Shown here: positions 8,864 through 20,980 of the stretch, one piece after another
Position numbering within the stretch: the first letter of the stretch is position 1
How the letters are laid out: each line of letters begins with the position of its first letter
Assembly (NCBI GenBank): GCA_022774645.1
Contig: JALFKQ010000026.1
Location: forward strand, 62,001 to 126,000
From: Mycoplasmatota bacterium
Lineage (GTDB): Bacteria; Bacillota_I; Bacilli_A; RF39; UBA660
DNA: 64,000 nt
Direction of reading: 5' to 3'
Made by a program: the position numbers and the translations under genes
The notes under the pieces: generated by a model
Told to the model about the DNA's origin: nothing
The model's input: only the letters and a program-made list of their open reading frames with translations
The model's database searches: none

Positions 8864-11794
8864 ATGTACATTAAAAATATCAAACTACATGGATTTAAGA
8901 GTTTTGCTGATAAAATTGATATTGAACTTGATCAATTTTTTACAGGTATTGTTGGACCTAATGGTTCAGGCAAAAGTAACATTGTAGATGCGATAAAATG
9001 GGTACTTGGAGAGCAAAGTGTAAAGACACTTAGAGGTTCTAATAATATGACTGATGTTATATTTAGTGGTTCTTCTTCAAGACCAGCAGCTAATTATGCA
9101 TCTGTTACTCTTGTATTTGATAATAGTGATAGAACTCTTAATATAGATTTTAATGAAGTTTCTATTAAAAGAATTGTATATAAATCAGGAGAAAATGAAT
9201 ATTATTTGAATCAAGAAAGATGTAGACTTAAAGATATAACTGATTTATTTATGGATTCAAGAAGTAGTAAGGAATCATTTAATATTGTTCCTCAAAATAA
9301 GATAGATCAAATATTAAGTGAAAAACCAGAAGAAAGAAGAGTTATTTTTGAAGATGCAGCTGGTGTACTTAAATATAAAAAAAGAAAAGAAGAGAGTTTA
9401 TCTAAATTATCTAAAACTCATGATAATATTGAAAGAATTAATTTAATTATTAGAGAAAATAGTGAAAATTTAGAACCATTAAGTGTTGCAGCTAAAAAAG
9501 CAAGAGAATATAAAGATGCTTTAAGTGAACTTGAAAGTGTTGAGATTGCTTTAATTGCTAAGGATATAAATACTTATAGTGAAGAAGTTGAAATTAAAAA
9601 AGATACTAAACTTAAAAGAGAGGAAGAACTTTCATTAATTGATACTGATAATACAAAAGGTAGTACAGAAGTAGAAAAAATAAAATTAAATATTCTTGAT
9701 TTAGATAATAAGATTAAGGAAACTAGTACTAATATATTTAAAATAAATGAGAATTTAATTGAATTAAGTAATAAGAAAACATTATTAATGGAAAGAATTA
9801 AATATGATAAAGAATCTAGTGAAGTACAAAACAATTTAATTGTACTTAAAGATAGGGAAGGTTCTATTAATAATTTAATATCATCTTTGAAATTTGATAT
9901 TGGTAACTTAAAAAATAATAAGAACGATTTAGATACTAAAGTTAATGATAATAATTTTGTTTATAAAGAAGTTTTAAATGAAAGAGAAAAGGTTAATTTT
10001 GAGCTTAATAATGAAAGAAAAAAATTAATTGAAACTAAAAATAAGATTGATATACTTGAAAGTAATATTTCAAATATGAGTAAAATTCCTTATGCTGTTA
10101 AAGCTATTGTGGGAAATCCTACTTTAAGAGGTATTCATGATATTATAGCTAATGTTATAAGTACAGAAAGAGAATATTCAGTTATGCTTGATATAGCACT
10201 TGGGGCTAGTGCTAATAATATTATTACTAATGATGAAGCTTGTGCTAAAGAAGCTATTGAATATTTAAAGAGTCATAATAAAGGAAGAGCTACTTTCTTT
10301 CCACTTAATGTTATAAAACCTAAAAGTGTTGATCCTGAAACATTGAAATCAGTATCTAATATAGTTGGTTTTGTTGGTATTGCTAGTGATTTAGTTACTT
10401 ATGATACTAAATATTATAATATTGTTATGAATCAACTTGGTAATATTATTGTTGCTAAGGATATAACGACTGCTATACAAATATCTAAAAAAATAAATCA
10501 CAGATATAGAGTAATATCATTAGATGGAGAAATAATCCATGTAGGTGGTATTATGACAGGTGGTAGTGTTAAAAGTAATAACTCATATATTACTGATAAA
10601 TATGAGCTTGAAAGATTAAAAATAAGTATTGATAATATAAATAATAATATTAAAGAATTAGATGTTAAACTTGACAGTAAAGATAAAGAATTAGATATTA
10701 TTAAAAATAAAAATTATAGTATTAATATTGAAATTATTAAGGTAAATGAAGAAATTAATAATAAAGTAACTTTATTAAGAGATAAAGTAAGTGAACTTGA
10801 AAGTATTAATAATGAAATAAAGAATTTAACTGATGAAAGTTTGGATAATGAACTTAATAATATTATTAATGAATATTATGAAAATGAGAAGTTAAAGAAT
10901 GAGCAAGAAAAGTTATTGGATAAATATAATAATGATAAAAATGAATTAAATATAAGTTTAAATGATTTAGAAACTGCAATTAAGAAATCTAATCAAGAAT
11001 ATATATCTTTAAAGAATGAAATAAGTAGTTTAGAAATTGATATTACTAAGTTAAATATGAATTTAGATAATTTATTAAATAGATTAAATGAAGACTATAA
11101 TTTGGGTTATGAAAGGGCTAGAAGTGAATATACTCTTGAGATAGAAGAAAATATTGCTAGAGAAAAGGTTAGTAATTTAAGAAGAAAGATTAAATCTCTT
11201 GGCGATGTTAATTTAGGTAGTATTGATGAGTATGATAGAATATATAAGAGAGTTACTTTCTTAACTAAACAAAAGGAAGATCTAGAAAAGAGTCAAAGTG
11301 ATTTACTTAATATTATTGATGATATGGATAATGTTATGAAAGATAAATTTGTTACATCATTTAATAATATTAATACTGAATTTGGTAAAGTATTTAATAC
11401 TTTATTTAAAGGTGGAAGTGCTCATTTAGAACTTACTGATCCAGATAATATATTTGAAACTGGTATTGATATTATTGCTGTACCGCCTGGAAAGAATAAG
11501 AAACCGCTTAGTTTGCTTTCTGGTGGTGAAAGAACAATGACTGCAATTAGTTTGTTATTCTCAATTATGAATCTTGAAAAGGTTCCATTTGTAATTCTAG
11601 ATGAAGTTGAATCTGCACTTGATGAAAATAATGCTACTATATTTGGAGAATATTTAGATAATTATAAAAATAAAACTCAATTACTTGTTATAACACATAA
11701 AAAGAAAACAATGGAATTCTTAGATAAATTATATGGTATCACGATGCAAGAAAGTGGTGTAAGTAAAATAGTTAGTGTTAAATTAGAGGGTTAA
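8864..11794 (+). CDS. smc: Chromosome segregation ATPase SMC
   Basis: Condensin subunit that organises and segregates the chromosome with ScpA/ScpB. It has the N-terminal Walker A GPNGSGKSN (residues 32-40), a long coiled coil, a hinge around residues 400-570 (VGNPTLRGIHDI... GGIMTGGS), a second coiled coil rich in Asn/Lys/Glu, and the C-terminal signature LSGGERTMTA with Walker B FVILDEVESALDENN. At 976 residues it is about 200 shorter than most bacterial SMC proteins; the coiled-coil arms are shortened. No ftsY follows, unlike in Bacillus. Confidence 0.95.
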   Translation: MYIKNIKLHGFKSFADKIDIELDQFFTGIVGPNGSGKSNIVDAIKWVLGEQSVKTLRGSNNMTDVIFSGSSSRPAANYASVTLVFDNSDRTLNIDFNEVSIKRIVYKSGENEYYLNQERCRLKDITDLFMDSRSSKESFNIVPQNKIDQILSEKPEERRVIFEDAAGVLKYKKRKEESLSKLSKTHDNIERINLIIRENSENLEPLSVAAKKAREYKDALSELESVEIALIAKDINTYSEEVEIKKDTKLKREEELSLIDTDNTKGSTEVEKIKLNILDLDNKIKETSTNIFKINENLIELSNKKTLLMERIKYDKESSEVQNNLIVLKDREGSINNLISSLKFDIGNLKNNKNDLDTKVNDNNFVYKEVLNEREKVNFELNNERKKLIETKNKIDILESNISNMSKIPYAVKAIVGNPTLRGIHDIIANVISTEREYSVMLDIALGASANNIITNDEACAKEAIEYLKSHNKGRATFFPLNVIKPKSVDPETLKSVSNIVGFVGIASDLVTYDTKYYNIVMNQLGNIIVAKDITTAIQISKKINHRYRVISLDGEIIHVGGIMTGGSVKSNNSYITDKYELERLKISIDNINNNIKELDVKLDSKDKELDIIKNKNYSINIEIIKVNEEINNKVTLLRDKVSELESINNEIKNLTDESLDNELNNIINEYYENEKLKNEQEKLLDKYNNDKNELNISLNDLETAIKKSNQEYISLKNEISSLEIDITKLNMNLDNLLNRLNEDYNLGYERARSEYTLEIEENIAREKVSNLRRKIKSLGDVNLGSIDEYDRIYKRVTFLTKQKEDLEKSQSDLLNIIDDMDNVMKDKFVTSFNNINTEFGKVFNTLFKGGSAHLELTDPDNIFETGIDIIAVPPGKNKKPLSLLSGGERTMTAISLLFSIMNLEKVPFVILDEVESALDENNATIFGEYLDNYKNKTQLLVITHKKKTMEFLDKLYGITMQESGVSKIVSVKLEG

Positions 11795-11804
11795 TTCCTC
11801 TTTT
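11784..11804 (+). terminator. Short terminator after smc
   Basis: AGAGG (11784-11788) and CCTCT (11796-11800) followed by TTTT; it overlaps the smc stop codon. Confidence 0.6.
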
Positions 11805-11811
11805 TAAGTAC

Positions 11812-11843
11812 AAAAAAGGTATTATTTAGTAATACCTTTTTCT
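11812..11843. terminator. Bidirectional terminator between convergent genes
   Basis: Arms AAAAAGGTATTA (11812-11823) and TAATACCTTTTT (11829-11840) with a 5-base loop. It has A/T runs on both sides and so serves smc and the reverse gene whose stop codon lies in it. Confidence 0.85.
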
Positions 11844-12736
11844 TTTAATAAGCTTTCTAATTCATTATAATTTTTATAACCAATTATTTCACCAGTTTTA
11901 TTCTTGTCTATAATTATTAATGTATAATAATCATTAACTGTACTCATTTGATATGTATTTTCAAGATATTTAATATCTGAATCGGTTAAGTTTTCATAAT
12001 CTATCCAGTCAAGCTCAATCTTATTTTTTTCTGTTAATGATGAAATATCTGTTTTATATTCTGAATAGCTTTTTGCATCTTTTTTTGCTATAACTAATAA
12101 TAATTTGTTTTCACTTTCTAATTTTTTATTTAATTCTTTTAATGAATCTGATAAATCTTCTTCATTAGGTGTATCTGGAGGAGTAGGAGTATTATTATCT
12201 AGATTATCAATAACAACTTTATTTAAATTTATTCTTACTTTAGTAACTGTTCCTTCGTCATTTATTCCCAAACCTTGTAATACATTTGTGTTATAAAAAT
12301 AATCAAATTGATAATTTTTAAATATTTCTCCTTCTTGATGTCCATTTTTAACAGCTAGTGCATCTATCATAAATCTTGCTACACTAATACTAATATCTTT
12401 ATCTGCTGATGTGTTTCCATATTTCATTGTGATTGTATCTTCACCAAGATAATCTTCATATATGAAATCATAAGAGGCATCTATTGTACCAGTTTTATAT
12501 CTTACTGTAATTCTATCATCTTTAACTTTTGAACTAATATCTATTCCAGATTCTCTATATCTTTGAATTGTACTCAATTTATTAAATGCATCATTTGCTG
12601 GCTTTAATTGTTTTCTTATTTTACCGTGAGTACCAACACCATTTATATAGAGTATAACTCCTGCAATTGCCATTCCTAAAGCAATTATCCATATAACACC
12701 CCAAAATATTAACCTTATTTTATTCTCTTTTTTCAT
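11822..12736 (-). CDS. Membrane-anchored protein with a thioredoxin-like C-terminus lacking cysteines
   Basis: A 304-residue protein with one N-terminal membrane anchor (residues 7-30), an extracytoplasmic middle domain of unknown type, a Pro/Thr-rich hinge (NNTPTPPDTPNEED, about 190-203) and a C-terminal part of about 100 residues. The C-terminal pattern (KLLLVIAKKDAKSYSEY, then IELDWIDYENL, TLIIIDKNKTGEIIGY) follows the beta-alpha order of thioredoxin folds, but there is no CxxC and no cysteine at all there. It would be a non-redox thioredoxin-fold domain. Family not recognised; fold by pattern only. Confidence 0.6.
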   Translation of the reverse strand: MKKENKIRLIFWGVIWIIALGMAIAGVILYINGVGTHGKIRKQLKPANDAFNKLSTIQRYRESGIDISSKVKDDRITVRYKTGTIDASYDFIYEDYLGEDTITMKYGNTSADKDISISVARFMIDALAVKNGHQEGEIFKNYQFDYFYNTNVLQGLGINDEGTVTKVRINLNKVVIDNLDNNTPTPPDTPNEEDLSDSLKELNKKLESENKLLLVIAKKDAKSYSEYKTDISSLTEKNKIELDWIDYENLTDSDIKYLENTYQMSTVNDYYTLIIIDKNKTGEIIGYKNYNELESLLKEKGITK

Positions 12737-12789
12737 ATTTATTTTTCTCCTATGATAATTATAAAATATTACAATAAAAAAGTAAATAA

Positions 12790-12820
12790 TAAAAAATAAA
12801 AAAGAACTATTAAATAGCTC
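12790..12820 (-). terminator. Terminator after def
   Basis: On the reverse strand GAGCTA and TAGTTC flank a 5-base loop holding the def stop codon, followed by TTTTTT. Confidence 0.6.
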
Positions 12821-13361
12821 TCATATTCTCTTGATTTTTAAATGGATTTTTTGGGTCAATTTTATCTACGAACATTATTCCGTTTAAATGATCTATTTCA
12901 TGTTGAAATGCTACTGCTATTTCTTCTCTGACTCTTTTAATTACTTCGTTTCCTTCTTCATCATAAAATTTAACAGTTATTCTAGCAAATCTTGGTACTA
13001 TACCTTCAACATATCTATTTACGCTTAAGCATCCTTCTCCTTCTTCAACATAAATAAGTTCTTCTGAATTAGATATTATTTCTGGATTGATGACTCTGTA
13101 TTCTTCAAAAGTACCATCATCATTTTTATAAGAAATAACAAAGAATCTTTTAAGTACACCAAGTTGTACCGCTGCAAGTCCCATACCGGCTCTGATATTG
13201 TTTTTACTAGCATATTCTTCATCTTGACTTAATCTTAAATACATAATCATATCATTTATTAAAAATTTATCTTCTTCACTTAATGGAAAAGTTACTTTTT
13301 TACTTTTTTGTCTTAGTATTTTAGACTTTTTTTCATCTAATATATCACTTTGTCTGAACAT
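12810..13361 (-). CDS. def: Peptide deformylase
   Basis: Removes the N-formyl group from nascent proteins. The three metal/catalytic motifs are intact: GMGLAAVQLG, EGCLS and QHEIDHLNG. The start is taken at 13361 (product starts MFRQSDIL, 183 residues), because GGAGGAAAG lies just upstream; the longer frame back to 13409 has no ribosome binding site. Length and the extra insert between motifs fit the Gram-positive type. It is transcribed alone. Confidence 0.95.
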   Translation of the reverse strand: MFRQSDILDEKKSKILRQKSKKVTFPLSEEDKFLINDMIMYLRLSQDEEYASKNNIRAGMGLAAVQLGVLKRFFVISYKNDDGTFEEYRVINPEIISNSEELIYVEEGEGCLSVNRYVEGIVPRFARITVKFYDEEGNEVIKRVREEIAVAFQHEIDHLNGIMFVDKIDPKNPFKNQENMRAI

Positions 13362-13477
13362 ACTTCTTTCCTCCGAACATATTTTATCAAAAAAGGTTAA
13401 TAATTTCAAATTTTATTGAAAAAAAAGATTTATAATTATATAATTGTTATAGATTAGGAAAGTAGGAATTGGTTTAT

Positions 13478-14962
13478 ATGAATAGAATTAGTTTGAAAAT
13501 TTTATTATCTAGTATTGGTATTGTTATTATTTTAGCTCTTATGTGTACGGCTACTTATGCATATTTTACTTTAGATATTGAGGGAAGTGGAAATACTATT
13601 TCTATGACTACATTTAATAAAAATATGCAAGTGACATACACTGATACTAGTAATGTAACTATGGTTAATGCTTATACTGGTAGTTCTATTAGTAAAACTT
13701 TTACAGTAGAGAACACTGGTGATACAGATGTATATTACAATGTGATACTTGAAGATGTTGTTAATAATTTTGAGGTACCTGAAGAACTTATTTATAATAT
13801 TGTTGAAACAGGTGGTTCTGCTTTTAAAAATAATACTGTTATTCCTACTAGTGATGAGGTAATATTATCTGATATTAAAATTGCTAAGGGTGAAACTCAT
13901 TATTATGTGATGAAAATAACTTTTTTAGAAAAAACATATAATCAATCTTATAATATGAATAAAACTTTTTCTTCTAAAATAAATATATTACCAAGTAAAA
14001 AATTTAGTGAATTTACTAAACTTAGTAATAATACATTATCATATAAAATAATTAATTCTAGTGTTAATAGTTCTAATAATTTAAAATATAATACTACAGG
14101 TGGTGAAGGTTTATATTTTACTAATAATGCTATTAATGGTACTAAAATATATTTTTATAGAGGAAGTAATACTTTAAAAAATAATGTTTCTTTTGGTGGA
14201 TTTTGTTGGAAGATAGTTAGAACTACTGAAGATATTGGAGTTAGATTAATATATAATGGAGTTTTAAATAATGGAGAATGTAGTAATGCTACTGGTACCA
14301 ATTCAATAATTGATTCTACAGCTTTTAATGATAGTTCTAATTATAATGCTTATGTTGGTTATATGTATGGTAGTCCTAATAGTACTAATTATATAGACGA
14401 ACATAAAAATGCAAATAATAGTAAGATTAAAACTTTAATTGAAAGTTGGTATGCTAATAATTTAATTAATTACGGAACTTATATAGATGATTCTATATAT
14501 TGTAACGATAGAAAATCAGTAGCATTCACAATAAATGGTGTTACTTATTCTAAATCTGGTTATGGTAATTTAAATACAGGTTATCAATCTAAGATGAATA
14601 TTAATATTAATTCAATTCCTTCTTATGAATGTTATAATGAGAAAGATAAATTTACTGTTAAAAAGTCTAATAATATTTATCCAATAGGATTATTAACTGC
14701 TGAAGAAGCTATGTTTGCTGGTTTGAATGAAAACTCTAGTTTAACTAATAATTATTTATATTCAGCTAATACTTATTGGACAATGAGTCCAGCATATTAT
14801 AATGGTACTTATGCATATAATTATGTAGTACAAAATGGCAAACTTAATACTGTTACTACTAATGCTAGTGCTGGAGTAAGACCAGTAATAACACTTAAGG
14901 GTGATGTGAAAGTATTAAGTGGAGATGGAAGTTTAACTAGTCCATATAAAATAACAGAGTAG
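13478..14962 (+). CDS. Large secreted surface protein, TasA/camelysin-like N-terminus
   Basis: A 494-residue exported protein. The start at 13478 is preferred over TTG at 13469 because AGGA is 11 bases upstream of it and only 2 before the TTG. It has a signal segment (residues about 5-30) ending CTATYAYFT, as in TasA/CalY fibre proteins, then a beta-rich domain with 'FTVENTGDTDVYYNV', then a large domain ending in YWTMSPAYYNGTY and SAGVRPVITLKG. The last motif recurs in uncharacterised surface proteins of gut Bacillota. Cysteines are paired. It shares a direction and short spacing with cvpA and trxA. Exact role unknown. Confidence 0.7.
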   Translation: MNRISLKILLSSIGIVIILALMCTATYAYFTLDIEGSGNTISMTTFNKNMQVTYTDTSNVTMVNAYTGSSISKTFTVENTGDTDVYYNVILEDVVNNFEVPEELIYNIVETGGSAFKNNTVIPTSDEVILSDIKIAKGETHYYVMKITFLEKTYNQSYNMNKTFSSKINILPSKKFSEFTKLSNNTLSYKIINSSVNSSNNLKYNTTGGEGLYFTNNAINGTKIYFYRGSNTLKNNVSFGGFCWKIVRTTEDIGVRLIYNGVLNNGECSNATGTNSIIDSTAFNDSSNYNAYVGYMYGSPNSTNYIDEHKNANNSKIKTLIESWYANNLINYGTYIDDSIYCNDRKSVAFTINGVTYSKSGYGNLNTGYQSKMNININSIPSYECYNEKDKFTVKKSNNIYPIGLLTAEEAMFAGLNENSSLTNNYLYSANTYWTMSPAYYNGTYAYNYVVQNGKLNTVTTNASAGVRPVITLKGDVKVLSGDGSLTSPYKITE

Positions 14963-14970
14963 GTGAGAAA

Positions 14971-15633
14971 ATGAATATATTAGATGCTTTAATAATAGTT
15001 TTATTTGTCCTTGGTATTATGGGTGGTATGAGAAGAGGACTTATAAAAGAAACTGTTTTGCTTGTTGGATTAATATTTATAATAATAGTTGCTTTTTATC
15101 TTAGAACACCAATTGCAACTGTTATGTATAAAACTTTACCATTTTTTGAATTTAGTGGTAAATTTAAAGGTGTTGCAATATTAAATATTTTATTATATGA
15201 ATTAATTGCATTTTTGATTATATTTTCTATTTTATATTTAGTACTTAGAATATTATTGAAAATAACTGGTATTATTGAAAAAATATTAAAGGCAACGATT
15301 ATTCTTGGAATATTTTCTAGATTAGGTGGAGCAATTGTTGGTTTTATTGAGAGTTATGTTATTATATTTATTATTTTAGTAATAGCAAGTCAACCATTTT
15401 TAAAGATAACTGGTGTAGATGATTCTAAGGTAGGAAATTTTATTCTTAATAATACTCCAATAATGAGTCCTGCTGTAAGTGATATTAGAGAAGTTACTGA
15501 GAAAATATATAACCTTGCTACTAAATATAAAGGTGAAAAATTTAATGATGAAGCAATAGACTTATTTATTAGATATGATATAATAACTAAAGAAAATGTT
15601 GATTTATTAAAAGAGAAAGGAAAACTAAAATGA
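14971..15633 (+). CDS. CvpA family membrane protein
   Basis: A 220-residue protein with four membrane segments and the CvpA (PF02674) N-terminus: NILDALIIVLFVLGIMGGMRRGLIKE. The family is needed for colicin V export in Escherichia coli and affects envelope robustness elsewhere; the molecular role is unclear. A hydrophilic C-terminal tail of about 50 residues (EAIDLFIRYDIITKENVDLLKEKGK) is in the cytoplasm. It overlaps trxA by 4 bases (ATGA), so the two are co-translated. Confidence 0.85.
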   Translation: MNILDALIIVLFVLGIMGGMRRGLIKETVLLVGLIFIIIVAFYLRTPIATVMYKTLPFFEFSGKFKGVAILNILLYELIAFLIIFSILYLVLRILLKITGIIEKILKATIILGIFSRLGGAIVGFIESYVIIFIILVIASQPFLKITGVDDSKVGNFILNNTPIMSPAVSDIREVTEKIYNLATKYKGEKFNDEAIDLFIRYDIITKENVDLLKEKGKLK

Positions 15634-15923
15634 TACATTTAGAGAATGATGATTTAAATAGTGTTATAAGTAGTGGTAATTATTTAGTGGATTTTTATGC
15701 TGAATGGTGTGGTCCATGTAAAATGCTTGCTCCTGTACTTGAAGATATCAGTGATAAAATAAATGTAGTGAAAGTTGATATTGATAAATTTCCAAAGTTA
15801 ACTGAAAACTATAGAATTATGTCTGTTCCAACTTTAATATTCTTTAAAGATGGTAAAAAAGTTAAAGAAGTTGTTGGGTTTCAAACTGAAGAAGAATTAA
15901 TGGAAATTATTAGTGAAATATAG
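15630..15923 (+). CDS. trxA: Thioredoxin
   Basis: A 97-residue cytoplasmic thioredoxin with the active site AEWCGPCKM (Cys at about 26 and 29), the cis-proline SVPTLIFF and the C-terminal GFQTEEEL. Somewhat short (typical 105). The start overlaps the end of cvpA. The likely reductase is the TrxB-like protein at 1884-2741. Confidence 0.95.
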   Translation: MIHLENDDLNSVISSGNYLVDFYAEWCGPCKMLAPVLEDISDKINVVKVDIDKFPKLTENYRIMSVPTLIFFKDGKKVKEVVGFQTEEELMEIISEI

Positions 15924-15946
15924 GTACTAGTAATAGTACTTTTTTA
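15924..15946 (+). terminator. Terminator after trxA
   Basis: GTACTA (15924-15929) and TAGTAC (15934-15939), 4-base loop, then T6. Confidence 0.8.
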
Positions 15947-15977
15947 TTGCTTGAATCTATTAATCTATTATTATATA

Positions 15978-15986
15978 TGTTATAAT
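15978..15986 (+). promoter_or_regulatory. Extended -10 promoter of the ABC transporter
   Basis: TG-T-TATAAT, 21 bases before the ATG at 16008; the binding site AGAGGTAG follows. Confidence 0.6.
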
Positions 15987-16007
15987 ATATCATAATAGAG
16001 GTAGTGT

Positions 16008-18634
16008 ATGATTAATTTTAAAAATGTATTTAAAAATTACAAAACTAAAAATGGTGAAGTAAAAGTACTTAGTGATATTAATATTAAGTTACCTAGTAAG
16101 GGACTTATTTTTATACTTGGCAAAAGTGGTAGTGGTAAAACAACACTTCTTAATTTAATTGGTGGTCTTGATAGGGCGACTTCTGGTAACATTTTGATCA
16201 ATAATAATGATATTACTAAGTTTGATGATAATATGCTAGATAATTATAGAAATTCATTAGTGGGTTTTGTATTTCAAGATTTTAATTTGCTTGATAATCT
16301 ATCTGTTTATAAAAATATTGAATTACCTTTAAATTTGCAAAAGAAAAAAACAATAATGATCTTATAAAGAAGGTTCTAATAGATGTTGGGTTACCTAATA
16401 TGGAAGATAGGAATATTAATGAACTATCTGGTGGTGAAAAACAGAGAGTATCTATTGCAAGAGCTATGATAAAAAATCCTAATATTATTCTTGCTGATGA
16501 ACCTACTGGTAATTTAGATAGTACTAATAGTGAAAATATATTTAATATATTAAAACAAATCTCTTATGCTAAATTAGTTGTAGTAGTAACACATGATAGA
16601 GATGCTGCTTATAAATATGGAAATGAAGTTATTGAAATAAGTGATGGTACTGTTACTAATATTGTACAAAATACTGAACTTACTACTGAAACTAAATCGT
16701 TAGTTATTAGAAAATCTAAGCTATCTTTATTAAAAGCTATTAGTTTTGCATTTACCAATTTGAAGAAGAAAAAAATAAGACTTTTTATATCAATATTACT
16801 TGTAACAGTATCTTTATTTTTATTTGGATATACAAGTTTCTTAACAAATTTTAATATTAATAAAATGCATGCTGATGCAATTAATAGAGGTAATGATAAA
16901 TTAATTACTATTAGTAAAAATAATAATGCTACTGATATTAATCCGCTTAAAAATTTAACTGAGGACGATATAAATAACATAAGTAAACTTATTAATACAG
17001 ATTATACTAATGTATCAAGACTTAATGCTAATAATGAATATTTAACTGTTAATTTTGTTAATCCATCTGATTTATGTTATTATGAAAAAGGTTCTATTAA
17101 TTCAAATATATTATCTTTTATTGAATATAGTAATGAAAAAATTAATAATTTAAAACTTATAGGTAATGTTCCATCTAATAGTGATGAAATAATTGTAAAT
17201 AAGTTTTTTGCAGATTATATGATTGAAAATGGTATTACAATATATGATTATGATAAAGATAAGAAATTAACTAATATTGATTATTTTCCAAAAGATTATA
17301 ATGAAATCGTAAATGATAAAAAGAAGATAGTACTTTATAGTAATGGAAATGGTAATTATACTCTTACAATAAGTGGAATATTAGATGAAGATATATCTAA
17401 GTTTGATAAGTTAAAAACTATCAATGAGAATGAGGCTAAAACAGATTATAAAAAAATTTATGATGAATTCAATAATAAGATAGAAACAATATTTGATGTA
17501 ATAGTTAATAAAGATTTGATTAAAGATTATAATATTTCAAAAAATACTGTAGTTGATTTAATGCTTTATACAACTATATATAATTATGATAATAAGAAAT
17601 ATTATCCAATGATGGGTTATATGAGTGAAAAATCAAAAGAGATAACTATTTATGATGGCAAAGACTTTAAAAAAATAAATGAACTATCAAACAATGAAAT
17701 AATACTTAATATAGATAGTATAGGTGTATTAAATTCTAATGATAGATTATGGTCAAGTGAATATCAAAAATATTATGATAAATTAAAGAATGAAAGAGAT
17801 GCTAAAGTAAAAGCAGAAGAAGATAAAGCTTTAAAAGATCCAGAATATATAATTAAAAAAATACCTGAACTTGATACAGAAAAAATACAGAAGGAATTTC
17901 ATAAATATTATATTGATACTTACGGAATAATTGGTAAAAATATTACTATTGATATTGTTGATAATAATTCAAATAATAGTTCTAGTAATACTTATACAGT
18001 AATTGGGTATGTTTATGGAAATCAAGATTTAAATGATGTTTATAATTTTGTAAATAGTGAAAATATTTCTAAATATTTAAGAAATAATCATGAAATAAAT
18101 AAAATATATTTTAATCTAAATGATAAGGAAAAATTAAAAAATATATTTGATAACTTTGATTATAAAAAGTATTCTATAAATACTATTTATACTAGTACAA
18201 TAGATACTATATCTAAAACAATATCTAAGACAGAAAAATTATTTAAATATTTAAGTATTGGTTTTTTAATACTTGGTATTATTATTCTTACTAATTATAT
18301 AATTGTGACAATAAATAGTAATAAAAAACAAATTGGTATATTAAGAAGTCTTGGTACTAAGCAATCTGATTTATTTAAAATATATTATTTAGAAAGTATA
18401 ATTATAGTGACCATTTCATATATATTTTCTACTATATTATTATATTTTGGTGTTATTATTTCTAATAATATTATTTCAAAGGATTTATTTTTCAATGTTA
18501 AACCAATTGTATTTAATATAAATTCATTATTATATATGTTTATTCTTATTATTTTAATATCATTTGTATCTAGTGTACTTCCGATAATTAGTCTTTCTAA
18601 AAAGAAACCAATTGATGTTATATATGATAAATAG
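16008..18634 (+). pseudogene. ABC transporter ATPase fused to FtsX-like permease, frameshifted in an A7 run
   Basis: The first frame (16008-16367) holds Walker A GKSGSGKTT and the Q-loop VFQDFNL; the second, open from about 16340 to 18634, holds the signature LSGGEKQRVSIARA, Walker B ILADEPTGNLD and the H-loop VVTHD, then a membrane segment, a large extracellular domain of about 400 residues and three C-terminal membrane segments with an FtsX/MacB-like pattern (ILRSLGTKQSDLFKIYYLES). One more A in the A7 run near 16342 would join the frames into an 875-residue protein. It resembles exporters of the MacB/BceB kind. It may be a sequencing error, a real loss, or expressed by slippage. Confidence 0.75.
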
Positions 18635-18647
18635 TTATATAATTTAT

Positions 18648-18668
18648 GCACTAGAAATAGTGCTTTTA
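18648..18668 (+). terminator. Terminator after the ABC transporter
   Basis: GCACTA (18648-18653), GAAA loop, TAGTGC (18658-18663), then TTTT. Confidence 0.8.
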
Positions 18669-18671
18669 TTG

Positions 18672-18680
18672 TGATATAAT
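18672..18680 (+). promoter_or_regulatory. Extended -10 promoter of queA-tgt
   Basis: TG-A-TATAAT just after the preceding terminator. The expected transcript start is near 18687, leaving a 42-base leader. Confidence 0.6.
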
Positions 18681-18695
18681 CTTGTGGAAAGAAGA

Positions 18696-18728
18696 GGTGA
18701 ATCACTAGGCTGTTTTCCTAGGTTGATT
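18696..18728 (+). promoter_or_regulatory. Hairpin in the queA leader between the binding site and the start codon
   Basis: GAGGTG at about 18695 is followed by a hairpin: AATCA-CTAGG pairs with CCTAG-(GT)-TGATT across a CTGTTTT loop, a 10-base-pair stem with a 2-base bulge that ends exactly at the ATG of queA. It could bring the distant binding site next to the start codon or block it. It does not match the preQ1 riboswitch classes I know. Confidence 0.5.
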
Positions 18729-20916
<2,188 letters not shown>

Positions 20917-20956
20917 AGTTTCAAATAAATATTTTTTGACCATAAGAATATATATA

Positions 20957-20965
20957 TGTTATAAT
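20957..20965 (+). promoter_or_regulatory. Extended -10 promoter of the pilin-like gene
   Basis: TG-T-TATAAT; expected transcript start about 20972, which is the first base of the GGTGAT binding site. The leader would be about 9 bases. Confidence 0.6.
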
Positions 20966-20980
20966 AAAATTGGTGATAAT

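Noticed and set aside
9574-9834. Reverse open frame inside smc as a separate gene
   Set aside because: It is a shadow of the coiled-coil coding sequence and has no ribosome binding site.
16330-16400. Programmed frameshift with a classic slippery heptamer and stimulatory structure
   Set aside because: G-AAA-AAA allows -1 slippage but no clear downstream hairpin or pseudoknot was seen; a consensus error is as likely.
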